A stretch of DNA of 64,000 nucleotides from an uncultured Clostridia bacterium. GTDB lineage: Bacteria; Bacillota; Clostridia; Lachnospirales; Anaerotignaceae. The position numbers and the translations under genes are program-made. The DNA lies in the NCBI GenBank assembly GCA_944378105.1, contig CALWGC010000007.1, positions 48,782-112,781 of the forward strand, written 5' to 3'. How positions within the stretch are numbered: position 1 is the stretch's first letter; each line of letters opens with the position of its first letter. Of the stretch, positions 7,978 through 15,643 are shown in pieces. Under the pieces are notes generated by a model. The model ran no database searches. It was not told the DNA's origin and saw only the letters and a program-made list of their open reading frames with translations.

Positions 7978-9078
7978 ATGGAACAAATGATGCATCAACA
8001 CGGCGGCGATCTGGATGCCATCGAGCGCCACTATCATATTCCAAAGGCAGAAATTGTGGACTTTAGCGGAAACATCAACCCCCTGGGCTTTCCTGTCAGT
8101 GTGCGGGAAGAAATGGCCAAACATCTGGACATTGTTTCGGTCTATCCCGACAAAAAATATACGGCCCTGCGGGAAAGCATTGCATCCTATACCGGCGCCA
8201 AGGCAGAACATGTGACCGTTGGTAACGGCTCCACGGAACTGATCAGCGTATTCATCCAGTCGGTGAATCCCCATAAATCCATCATCCTGGGCCCGGCCTA
8301 TTCGGAATACGAGCATGAGCTTTCCGTCTGCCAAAGCCAGTATGACTATTTCCCGCTGAAAGAGGAAGACGGTTTTTTGGTCAATGTGGATCGTTTGCTG
8401 GAAACATTAACGCCGGACATCGATTTGTTTGTGGCCTGCAACCCCAATAACCCCACCGGCACCGCCATCACCACCACCCAAATGCGCCGCATTTTAACCC
8501 ATTGCAAAGCCAACCATATTTCGGTGATGATCGACGAAACGTACATCGAATTTAGCGACAATCTGGAAGAAATCTGCTCCATTCCGTTGACCCAGGAATT
8601 TGATAACTTGTTTGTCATCCGCGGCATTTCCAAGTTTTTTGCAGCCCCCGGTCTGCGCCTTGGCTATGGCATCACTTCAAGCCAAGTCTTTCATGACCTG
8701 CTGGCCAAACAGCAAGATCCTTGGAGTGTCAATATTTTGGCAGCCTTCGCCGGAGAACGATTGTTCCAGGATACGGCCTTTATTGAACAAACAAAAACAC
8801 TGATTTCTTCGGAACGAAAAAAAGCCATGGAAACGCTTTCCACGTTCCACCACCTGAAGGCCTACCCCTCTTCTTCCAACTTTATTTTGCTGAAACTATT
8901 AACCGATCGCATCAATGCGGCCCAGATTTTTGAACATCTCATCCAGCATAAACTGCTGATCCGGGATGCTTCCAGCTTTAAATTCTTAGATTCTTCCTTC
9001 CTGCGGTTTTGCATTTTGTCTCCAGAACACAATGCCCAACTGCTGGGACTGTTGAAGGAATTGGTGGAAGAAGAATAA
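7978..9078 (+). CDS. PLP-dependent aminotransferase, CobD/HisC-like
   Basis: 366-residue class I/II fold PLP enzyme. It opens with MHQHGGDLDAIERHY, the HGGD start characteristic of threonine-phosphate decarboxylase (CobD) and its relatives. It carries VDFSGNINPLG near residue 30, CNPNNPTGT near 155, DETYIEF near 185 and the Schiff-base lysine in ISKFFAAPGLRLGY near 215. CobD makes aminopropanol phosphate for cobalamin, but no cobalamin gene is nearby, so a histidinol-phosphate-like or other aminotransferase activity is equally possible. GGAGGGATTTTT is the ribosome binding site. Confidence 0.85.
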   Translation: MEQMMHQHGGDLDAIERHYHIPKAEIVDFSGNINPLGFPVSVREEMAKHLDIVSVYPDKKYTALRESIASYTGAKAEHVTVGNGSTELISVFIQSVNPHKSIILGPAYSEYEHELSVCQSQYDYFPLKEEDGFLVNVDRLLETLTPDIDLFVACNPNNPTGTAITTTQMRRILTHCKANHISVMIDETYIEFSDNLEEICSIPLTQEFDNLFVIRGISKFFAAPGLRLGYGITSSQVFHDLLAKQQDPWSVNILAAFAGERLFQDTAFIEQTKTLISSERKKAMETLSTFHHLKAYPSSSNFILLKLLTDRINAAQIFEHLIQHKLLIRDASSFKFLDSSFLRFCILSPEHNAQLLGLLKELVEEE

Positions 9079-9085
9079 AACATAA

Positions 9086-9124
9086 AAAGCAGGAATCCTT
9101 TGTTTTTCGGATTCCTGCTTTCTT
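9086..9124 (+). terminator. Terminator after the aminotransferase gene
   Basis: AAGCAGGAATCC and GGATTCCTGCTT form a perfect 12-bp stem followed by a T-rich run. It could also serve the convergent bilS. Confidence 0.9.
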
Positions 9125-9161
9125 TGTTTTCGGATCAAGCTAAGCCAAGCAGACTTCTTTT

Positions 9162-9650
9162 TTATGCCTCCATCTGGGAAGCCGCCAACAATAACCCTGC
9201 GCCATCGGCCACATTGGGATGGGGCAGTGCCGCTTCATAGTTTTTCATCATCTGTAACACTGTTTCGTCCCCCGGCTTTTCCTTCAACAACTGTTCATAG
9301 CGCCGTTTGACGGCTGCATCCATTCTGCCTTGGCAGCAGAAGGTGCCAACCACCGTTGCAGAGGGAGGAAGAAGCGCCATAGTCCGCTCTAAAATATTGG
9401 CAAAGTAGGCTTCAGAACCGCCAAAGCCTGCCGTACCAAACAAAAACACCTGTTTCCCTTCTAACGTCTTTAAAAATTCCCTGGTGGCTCCGTCGGCCAC
9501 ACCGCGATCGGTCCAAAACCCCACAGCCACCAGCTCTGCCTTCACTTCTGCCTGGCCAATTTCTTCTGCCTTCACTTGCCAGGATGCGGCCAAAATTTCG
9601 GCCAAATATTTGGTGTTGCCCGTCTTGCTGCTATAAAAGACTTGTCTCAT
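9162..9650 (-). CDS. bilS: Flavodoxin-like protein, BilS
   Basis: 162-residue flavodoxin-fold protein. The N-terminal FMN phosphate loop YSSKTGNTKYLAE (residues 6-18) and the later FGTAGFGGSEAYF segment match the flavodoxin family. The start codon overlaps the end of the upstream flavin reductase by 4 bp. In the bilirubin-reducing operons described for gut Firmicutes, a flavodoxin-like BilS accompanies the reductase BilR, presumably as an electron carrier. The assignment rests mainly on this gene order and on the strong BilR call. Confidence 0.8.
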   Translation of the reverse strand: MRQVFYSSKTGNTKYLAEILAASWQVKAEEIGQAEVKAELVAVGFWTDRGVADGATREFLKTLEGKQVFLFGTAGFGGSEAYFANILERTMALLPPSATVVGTFCCQGRMDAAVKRRYEQLLKEKPGDETVLQMMKNYEAALPHPNVADGAGLLLAASQMEA

Positions 9651-10744
9651 GCTTCCTTTGCTCCTTTCTCAAAGATACATCGCGTTCCCTTGTGCTGCAT
9701 CAGGCTATCAACACAACGGTTACAACGCACACAATACTTAATTTGGTCCAACTGTCCCGTTCTCACCTTTTCGCACCAGGCGGCATCACAAATCAGTTGC
9801 CGGCTCATGGCAAAAAAGTCTGCTTCGCCCTTTTGACAACATTCCTCCATCTGCTGGGGGTGCTGCCAAGCGCCAACGGTGCAAACCGGCACCGTGGCCG
9901 CCTGTTTCACCAAAGAGGCAAAGGGCAAAAAGCACCCTTCTGCCCCAAAGGCCGGATGGGTTTTGGGCGGAATGGTATGGGTGAGGGCGCTGTGGTTTGC
10001 CAGCGTCACATGGAAACTATCCACACCGGCCATCTCCAATAGGCGCACCGCCTCGGCCACCTCTTCTGCCAAAAGCCCCGCCTTACCATAGGTTTCTGTT
10101 CGTACCACAAACTTCATCTCCACCGGAAGCCCTGCCGTCTTGGCCGCCGCCACGGCCTCCAGGGCAAAGGTGAGCCGGTGGGCAAGGCTTCCGCCATAGC
10201 GGTCGCTTCTGTTGTTAAAAAGAGGGGATAAAAAAGCGCCGCACATCCGATCGCCATGGATTTGGATCAGGTCGAACCCGGCCTCTTTGGCCTTTTTTGC
10301 CGCCTTGCCATAGGCTGTTGTGATTTCTTTTACCTTTTTGGCCGAAAGAGAGGAAATATAAGGCCCAACGCTATCGTTTAAGGCTTGACGCAAATCATCG
10401 GGCGTCTTTTTCTTGCATAATACAGCCGGTAACAATGGCAATAGCGCCTTCCAATTCCCATCGGAATCAAATAACTGAGCGGAAGCCAATGCATTTCCTT
10501 CGTGAATGACTTCGGCCACCTGGGCATAAAAGGCAAAGCCTTTTTTCTTTTGTAACGAAGGCGCCGTGGGCGTTTGTCTGGCCGGCACATCGCCCACCAC
10601 CATCCCACAACCGCCTTTTGCAATGGCGCGATACCGCAAAATCATTTCTTCCTGGGAAAGGCCCCAGGTGGTGGGCGCAAAGACCAGTCGATTTTTTACG
10701 GTAACGGTACCAATTTGTTTTGGAGAAAATAACGTTTCAAACAT
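9647..10744 (-). CDS. bilR: Bilirubin reductase, BilR (old yellow enzyme family)
   Basis: 365-residue NADH:flavin oxidoreductase TIM barrel (FMN-binding). It begins LFSPKQIGTVTVKNRLVFAP. At residues 163-166 it has HGDR in place of the HxAHGYL type motif of ordinary family members, and HGDR is the signature reported for BilR. The cysteine cluster CVRCNRCVD with a further Cys near residue 350 would hold an iron-sulfur cluster. It lacks the C-terminal NAD/FAD domain of 2,4-dienoyl-CoA reductases. BilR reduces bilirubin to urobilinogen in the gut. A MarR gene upstream and a flavodoxin downstream complete the bilQRS order. Activity has not been shown for this copy. Confidence 0.85.
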   Translation of the reverse strand: MFETLFSPKQIGTVTVKNRLVFAPTTWGLSQEEMILRYRAIAKGGCGMVVGDVPARQTPTAPSLQKKKGFAFYAQVAEVIHEGNALASAQLFDSDGNWKALLPLLPAVLCKKKTPDDLRQALNDSVGPYISSLSAKKVKEITTAYGKAAKKAKEAGFDLIQIHGDRMCGAFLSPLFNNRSDRYGGSLAHRLTFALEAVAAAKTAGLPVEMKFVVRTETYGKAGLLAEEVAEAVRLLEMAGVDSFHVTLANHSALTHTIPPKTHPAFGAEGCFLPFASLVKQAATVPVCTVGAWQHPQQMEECCQKGEADFFAMSRQLICDAAWCEKVRTGQLDQIKYCVRCNRCVDSLMQHKGTRCIFEKGAKEA

Positions 10745-11159
10745 CTTCTTTTCCTGCCTTTCTCAGCTGGCGCAGCTGCAAAACACAATCGGCGCGCTGC
10801 TTGGGACTCATCCCCGCCATCAAACGACCATCCCACTGGTCAAACACCTCATGGGCCAGCAAAAACGCTTCCTCTCCCTTTGGCGTCAAATATAACACCC
10901 ACACCCGTTTATCCTGCGCCGACTTTTCTCTGCGCACATGGCCGCTTTCCATCAATTTTTCCACCGCCCGGGTGGTATAGGCTGCATCGGTGCCAAGAAA
11001 AGCGGCCATCTGGCTTTGGGAAGCGCCTGGCTGTTTTCCAATGAATACCACAAACTGCAACAACCCAAAGGAAAGGTCCACCCGTTGCAGCTGGGTTTTG
11101 CTAAAAGAGACAAACTGCTGATACAGTTTTACAATCTGAAACGTCAACGTTTCTTCCAC
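10737..11159 (-). CDS. bilQ: MarR-family regulator, BilQ
   Basis: 140-residue MarR protein with a winged helix-turn-helix (ASQSQMAAFLGTDAAYTTRAVEKLMESGHVRRE, residues 55-88) followed by the beta wing and a C-terminal dimer helix. It is the first gene of the three-gene bil operon and overlaps bilR by 8 bp. Two identical repeats cover the promoter just upstream, which suggests autoregulation. The start is GTG at 11159, with GGAGGTGGTTGT before it. The inducer is not visible from sequence; bilirubin or a related tetrapyrrole is a reasonable guess. Confidence 0.85.
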   Translation of the reverse strand: MEETLTFQIVKLYQQFVSFSKTQLQRVDLSFGLLQFVVFIGKQPGASQSQMAAFLGTDAAYTTRAVEKLMESGHVRREKSAQDKRVWVLYLTPKGEEAFLLAHEVFDQWDGRLMAGMSPKQRADCVLQLRQLRKAGKEDV

Positions 11160-11179
11160 ACAACCACCTCCAATTACTG

Positions 11180-11219
11180 GACTAAGTCAAGTATATCATA
11201 TCATTAGACTAAGTCAAGT
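11180..11219 (-). promoter_or_regulatory. bil operon promoter with two repeat operators
   Basis: The 13-mer ACTTGACTTAGTC occurs twice in direct orientation, at 11207-11219 and 11180-11192, with 27 bp between starts. Its core GACTTAGTC is palindromic. The first copy supplies a -35 box (TTGACT). The -10 box TATACT, 16 bp on, runs into the second copy. A regulator bound to both would block RNA polymerase. The likely binder is the MarR protein encoded 20 bp downstream. Confidence 0.75.
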
Positions 11220-11260
11220 AATTTTCTAAAAAAATTGGCTCCAGCAGGAGCCAATGTGTT

Positions 11261-11803
11261 TCAATTTCTGATGGGGCAGCTGTGTCCGTCACAGCCTTGG
11301 CAGCCTTCAAAGCCAATTTTTCTGCTGCGCCGCTCCAATAACACCGTGCTTCTCCAAAGGCCAAAGGCATCCCGGGCGATTTTATCCCGACGGCCCACCA
11401 GACGGAAGCCCACACTTTGGTGCAGCTGGATGCTGGCTTCGTTTTCTTCCATCACCACAGCCTGTATGGTCCAAAATCCGGCTGCATCGGCAATGTCAAT
11501 GAGGGAGAGGAGCAAGGCTTTGCCTAAGCCTTCGCCCCGGCAATCCTCTGTCACATAAACACTGTCTTCCACCACACCACGATAAGCGGCGCGGGCAGAT
11601 GTGGGGCTAAGACAAGCAAAGGCCACCACCTTTCCTTCCTGTTCCACCACCAAGCGCCCTTCTTTGAGATGGCCCTTGTCCCAGGTATCATAGTCTGGCG
11701 CCTGTTGTTCAAAGGTGGCCATGTTACTGGCGATGCCTTCTTTATAAATGTTCATCATCTGGCAAAAATCTTCCTGTTTCATGGGACGAATGGTACCGTT
11801 CAT
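11261..11803 (-). CDS. GNAT-family N-acetyltransferase (phosphinothricin acetyltransferase-like)
   Basis: 180-residue acetyltransferase. It begins with TIRPMKQEDFCQMMNIY and carries the acetyl-CoA loop CRGEGLGKALL (around residue 97) and the terminal strand motif SIQLHQSVGFRLVGR (around 133-147) of the Pat/BltD-like group. The last residues contain a small cysteine cluster, CQGCDGHSC, not usual in the family. The ATG at 11803 is chosen because it overlaps the upstream stop codon as ATGA and has AAAGGTGG in front. An in-frame GTG 12 bp earlier overlaps that ribosome binding site. The substrate is unknown. Confidence 0.85.
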   Translation of the reverse strand: MNGTIRPMKQEDFCQMMNIYKEGIASNMATFEQQAPDYDTWDKGHLKEGRLVVEQEGKVVAFACLSPTSARAAYRGVVEDSVYVTEDCRGEGLGKALLLSLIDIADAAGFWTIQAVVMEENEASIQLHQSVGFRLVGRRDKIARDAFGLWRSTVLLERRSRKIGFEGCQGCDGHSCPIRN

Positions 11804-12516
11804 CTGGATAACCACCTTTCTTTATTTTTTTGTAATTGTGCCAATAGTGGCGCGTATTCTTGGGAATGCAACGCTTCCTGTCCCTTGGCCGAGACGGTAT
11901 AGACGCCGCGGGCCTTTTTTTCAAACCAACCATAATAGTCTCTGGCCAAGATGGTTTGGCTCTTTTTTTCAAACCCTGCTTCTTCCAACTCTTTTCTGGT
12001 CACTTCCCCTTTTTGGGAGACAAACAGCAGCACCAAAAGCGCCGCCTCCCGATAGGCCGTAATCAGTTTCGTTTTGGTGACGCCGCCAGTGTTGAAACTG
12101 CCGCTGCGCCCTTCCAATTCTTTTTGTACTGCTTTTTTCTTGCGATAGTTGGTGGCCACGCCCCCTTCGCCGGCTTCCAGCACCAACTGGGCATAGGGCG
12201 CCTCCACCTCCATGGAGACAAAAATCAGCCCAATCCCCAACCGCTTTAAAAGCGCCATCATCTGTCGCAAACTCTTGTCTCGGCCACTTTTTTTGGGCCT
12301 TGGCACCGCCACATAAACAAAGGGGACATAGCTTTGCCGCTCCATGGCTTGATAGATCAGCTTCAGCTGAAAACTTTTTTTCAGCTCCACCGCCAGCAAT
12401 ACCCCTTCCTTTTGGGCCAACACATCACAGCCGTTGACTTCCGCCTGCACAAAAAAGCCCATTTCCTCCAACAATGCCTTCACCGGCTCATATAACTCTC
12501 GTTCCAAAAACGCCAT
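11800..12516 (-). CDS. DUF2161-type PD-(D/E)XK nuclease-fold protein
   Basis: 238-residue protein. The N-terminal part has the restriction-endonuclease-like pattern: a helix LYEPVKALLEEMG, then CDVLA, then AVELKKSF (the E-x-K pair), then QAMERQSYV with the family glutamine. The C-terminal 80 residues look like a winged-helix domain. I match it to the DUF2161 family from memory; its function is not established. It sits between aminopeptidase P (1 bp gap) and the acetyltransferase (4 bp overlap), so the three are probably one operon. Confidence 0.7.
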   Translation of the reverse strand: MAFLERELYEPVKALLEEMGFFVQAEVNGCDVLAQKEGVLLAVELKKSFQLKLIYQAMERQSYVPFVYVAVPRPKKSGRDKSLRQMMALLKRLGIGLIFVSMEVEAPYAQLVLEAGEGGVATNYRKKKAVQKELEGRSGSFNTGGVTKTKLITAYREAALLVLLFVSQKGEVTRKELEEAGFEKKSQTILARDYYGWFEKKARGVYTVSAKGQEALHSQEYAPLLAQLQKNKERWLSR

Positions 12517-12517
12517 A

Positions 12518-13723
12518 TCATTTCCCCGCCATCAGCGCTTCAATTTCTTCCGTCGTCTTGGCCAGCCCTTCGGTCAATACTTTGGCCCCGTCCTTGGTCA
12601 CCAGCACGTCGTCTTCAATGCGGATGCCAATGCCCCAAGGGGCAATATAAAGCCCCGGTTCCACAGTGATGACCATGCCTTCTTGGAGCAGTTGGCTTCG
12701 ATCCCCCACGTCATGGGTTTGAGCACCCAAAAAGTGGCTGACGTTATGGAAATAATATGCAAAGACTTCTTCCCTCGTTTGTACGAGACCAATTTCCTTC
12801 AGTTGTTCAAAATAATATTCCTTTAACATTTCATTTAAGGAAGGATAGGGCACACCGGGACGAATGGCATCGATCACCAATTTTTGTCCGCCCAAAACGA
12901 TATCATACACCAGTTTTTGCCGGGGCGAAAAACGGCCATTGACCGGGAAGGTGCGGGTGATATCGCCATTATAATAGCCCACCTGGGCTCCACAGTCCAC
13001 CAGCACCAAATCGCCGTCTTTGGTCTGGCTGTCGTTTTGGCCATAATGGAGCACAGTACCGTTTTGGCCGGAGGCCACAATAGTGGCAAAGGCCCGGTCT
13101 TTGACGCCCCGTTTTTTTAATACAAAATCAAAATAAGCTTCCAATTCATATTCCATCCTGCCGGGTTTGGCCTGTTTCATCAATTCTGCCAAGGCTTCTT
13201 TCGTAATTTCCATGGCTTCTTGCATCAGTGAAAGCTCTGCCTCTGTTTTGATGCAGCGCATTTGGGCCAAACGCGGCGCAACGTCTGCCACAGAGCCTGA
13301 AAAAAAGCTACCCTTGGCTTCTTCTATTGTCAAATCCACCCGGCTTTGATCCAGATACAGTCGTTTGCAAGAAAGCGCCTGTTTCTCTCTTTCCCAATCG
13401 GCCAAAAACCGGATATCTTCAATGCCGCTGCGCGCTGTGGCTTCTTCGTCTGTCATATTGGCGCCAATCCAGCGGGCCATCTGGCCGTTATCGGGCGGGA
13501 TATACAGCCGCTCCACGTTCCCCTGCGCCGTCTTTTCCAAATACAGCACCATCTCCTGCCGGTCGATACCGGTGAGGTAATAAAAATTGCGGTCCGGTGT
13601 AAAAGGATAATCCTCATCGCCCCGTTTATTGGGCGCTTTTCCGGCAAAAAGGACCAGTCCGTCGCCTTCCAAAAGTCCTTCCAAAAGTGCTTGTCGTTTT
13701 TCTATCCAAAAAGCATGTTCCAT
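12518..13723 (-). CDS. pepP: Xaa-Pro aminopeptidase (aminopeptidase P, M24B)
   Basis: 401-residue metallopeptidase that removes an N-terminal residue before proline. An N-terminal creatinase-like domain (1-150, with YLTGIDRQEMVLYL) precedes the pita-bread catalytic domain. The dinuclear metal ligands are visible: Asp in VDCGAQ, Asp in NGDITRTF, His in NVSHFLG, Glu in TVEPGLY and Glu in IRIEDDVLV. The length fits the PepP group. It heads a small operon transcribed away from tgt. Confidence 0.93.
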   Translation of the reverse strand: MEHAFWIEKRQALLEGLLEGDGLVLFAGKAPNKRGDEDYPFTPDRNFYYLTGIDRQEMVLYLEKTAQGNVERLYIPPDNGQMARWIGANMTDEEATARSGIEDIRFLADWEREKQALSCKRLYLDQSRVDLTIEEAKGSFFSGSVADVAPRLAQMRCIKTEAELSLMQEAMEITKEALAELMKQAKPGRMEYELEAYFDFVLKKRGVKDRAFATIVASGQNGTVLHYGQNDSQTKDGDLVLVDCGAQVGYYNGDITRTFPVNGRFSPRQKLVYDIVLGGQKLVIDAIRPGVPYPSLNEMLKEYYFEQLKEIGLVQTREEVFAYYFHNVSHFLGAQTHDVGDRSQLLQEGMVITVEPGLYIAPWGIGIRIEDDVLVTKDGAKVLTEGLAKTTEEIEALMAGK

Positions 13724-13784
13724 CTTTCGTTCCTCCTTTTTTTGGCCATGTGGTCATTATACCATATTTCCTTTCAGAAATGTG

Positions 13785-13813
13785 TTGAAATCCATTGCAA
13801 AGTTCGGTATATT
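13785..13813 (+). promoter_or_regulatory. Promoter for tgt
   Basis: TTGAAA and TATATT boxes with a 17-bp spacer, about 34 bp upstream of the tgt start codon. Confidence 0.6.
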
Positions 13814-13846
13814 TTTAGTAATGACCGCAAAAAGGAGAATGCAATC

Positions 13847-15010
13847 ATGTATCAACTGTTAAAACAAAGCGGACGGGCCAAGCGCGGCCGCTTCATCACC
13901 CCCCACGGCACCATCGAAACGCCGGTGTTTATGAACGTGGGCACGTCGGCCGCCATCAAAGGCGCCGTTTCCACCGAGGATTTGGAGCAGCTGAAATGCC
14001 AGGTGGAGCTTTCCAATACCTATCACCTCCATGTGCGCCCCGGTGACAAAATCATCAAACAACTGGGCGGCCTGCACAAATTCATGGTGTGGGACAAGCC
14101 TATTTTGACCGACTCCGGCGGATTCCAGGTATTTTCTTTGGCTTCTTTGCGCAAAATCAAAGAAGAAGGCGTTTACTTTTCTTCCCATATCGATGGCCGA
14201 AAAATCTTCATGGGCCCGGAAGAAAGCATGCAAATCCAAAGCAATCTTGGCTCCACCATCGCCATGGCCTTTGACGAATGCCCTTCTGCCGTGGCAGAGC
14301 GCAGCTATGTGGAAAACAGTGTGGCCCGTACCACCCGGTGGCTTGTGCGCTGCAAAGCGGAAATGGCCCGGTTAAACAGCCTGGACGACACCATCAATAA
14401 ACAGCAAATGCTTTTTGGCATCAACCAAGGCGCCATCTTCCCCGATATTCGCCGGGAACACGCCAAAATCATCTCCGAGCTGGATTTGGACGGTTATGCC
14501 ATTGGGGGCCTGGCCGTTGGCGAAACCCATGCAGAAATGTACCATATCTTGGAAGAAACCGTACCCTATTTACCGGTCAATAAACCAACGTATCTGATGG
14601 GTGTGGGGACACCGGAAAACATTTTGGAAGCCGTGGAACGGGGCGTAGACTTTTTTGACTGTGTGCTGCCGGCAAGAAATGGCCGCCATGCCCATGTCTA
14701 TACCAATTTTGGCAAAGTCAATCTGCTCAACGCCAAATTTGAGCTGGACGACACCCCCATCGACGAAACGTGCCAGTGCCCCGTTTGCCGCCGCTATTCC
14801 AAGGCCTATATCCGCCATTTGTTCAAGGCCCGGGAAATGTTGGCCATGCGTCTTTGCGTGATGCACAATTTATATTTCTTTAACACGCTGATGGAAGAAA
14901 TCCGTTTGGCCTTGGACGAAGACCGATTTGCCCAGTACAAAAAAGAAAAACTGGAAGGCTTTGCCCGCGGCGTGGAAGGCAAACCACAGCCCAAAAAGAA
15001 ACGCCATTGA
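13847..15010 (+). CDS. tgt: tRNA-guanine transglycosylase
   Basis: 387-residue enzyme that exchanges guanine-34 for preQ1 in tRNAs with GUN anticodons (queuosine pathway). Recognisable parts are the DSGGFQVFSL acid/base loop near residue 90, FGINQGAIFPDIR near 190, the nucleophile Asp in DFFDCVLPARNGRHAHVYT near 265-280, and the zinc site CQCPVCRRYSKAYIRHLF near 305-320. The ATG at 13847 follows AAAGGAGAATGCAATC. The frame is open far upstream, overlapping pepP on the other strand, but that part is not coding. yajC follows, a common pairing in bacteria. Confidence 0.97.
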   Translation: MYQLLKQSGRAKRGRFITPHGTIETPVFMNVGTSAAIKGAVSTEDLEQLKCQVELSNTYHLHVRPGDKIIKQLGGLHKFMVWDKPILTDSGGFQVFSLASLRKIKEEGVYFSSHIDGRKIFMGPEESMQIQSNLGSTIAMAFDECPSAVAERSYVENSVARTTRWLVRCKAEMARLNSLDDTINKQQMLFGINQGAIFPDIRREHAKIISELDLDGYAIGGLAVGETHAEMYHILEETVPYLPVNKPTYLMGVGTPENILEAVERGVDFFDCVLPARNGRHAHVYTNFGKVNLLNAKFELDDTPIDETCQCPVCRRYSKAYIRHLFKAREMLAMRLCVMHNLYFFNTLMEEIRLALDEDRFAQYKKEKLEGFARGVEGKPQPKKKRH

Positions 15011-15026
15011 TGGTTTTTTACGCGGC

Positions 15027-15055
15027 TTGACTTCATAGGAAAATTTTGTTACACT
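15027..15055 (+). promoter_or_regulatory. Promoter for yajC
   Basis: TTGACT and TACACT with a 17-bp spacer, 86 bp upstream of the yajC start codon. Confidence 0.65.
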
Positions 15056-15140
15056 AAGCTTACGTGTTTTTAAACTTTTCATCGGTTGGTTCGTATTTGG
15101 TGAAAAGAAATCGATTATCTACTAAAGGAGAGAATGTCCA

Positions 15141-15596
15141 ATGAATTTTGCACTGTTGACAAGCACCGTCGTAAACGGCGCCGCTTCTTCCGGCGGGGAT
15201 GCAGCTGCCTCCAGCGGTGGCGGCATGAACCCTATGATGATTATGATTTTATATATCGTTGTCATCTTCGGTGTGATCTATGTCTTTTCCATCCGTCCTC
15301 AGAAAAAGAAAAACGCTGCCATGGAACAGATGAGAAAAGAAATCGCCCCTGACGATCCTGTCCTTTTGGCCAACGGCATGTTCGGCAAAGTGGTGGATAT
15401 CACCGCCGAATGCTATATCATCGAATTTGGCACCAACAAAGGCGTTCGTGTACCTGTACTGAAACAGGAAGTTTATGCAAAGAAAGAACCAAACTTGACC
15501 AACAAAGTCATCGAAGAACCACAGCCAGAAAAGAAAGGGTTCTTTGGTTTTGGCAAAAAGAAAACCGAAAACAACGATTTTACCAAAGGTGAATAA
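15141..15596 (+). CDS. yajC: Preprotein translocase subunit YajC
   Basis: 151-residue accessory subunit of the SecDF-YajC complex. One N-terminal membrane helix (MMIMILYIVVIFGVIYVF) is followed by RPQKKKNAAMEQMRKEIAPDD and the conserved small beta domain with NGMFGKVVDI. The stretch before the helix is rich in Gly, Ser and Ala. The tail is Lys-rich and somewhat longer than in short homologues. The ribosome binding site is AAAGGAGAGAATGTCC. No secDF gene lies in the window. Confidence 0.93.
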   Translation: MNFALLTSTVVNGAASSGGDAAASSGGGMNPMMIMILYIVVIFGVIYVFSIRPQKKKNAAMEQMRKEIAPDDPVLLANGMFGKVVDITAECYIIEFGTNKGVRVPVLKQEVYAKKEPNLTNKVIEEPQPEKKGFFGFGKKKTENNDFTKGE

Positions 15597-15635
15597 GAAA
15601 AAAGCCCCATCCGCTCTGGATGGGGTTCTTTTTTT
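15597..15635 (+). terminator. Terminator after yajC
   Basis: AAAGCCCCATCC pairs with GGATGGGGTT across a short loop and runs into TTTTTTT. A-rich sequence upstream could let it also stop the convergent TPR gene. Confidence 0.9.
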
Positions 15636-15643
15636 CTTGTTTT

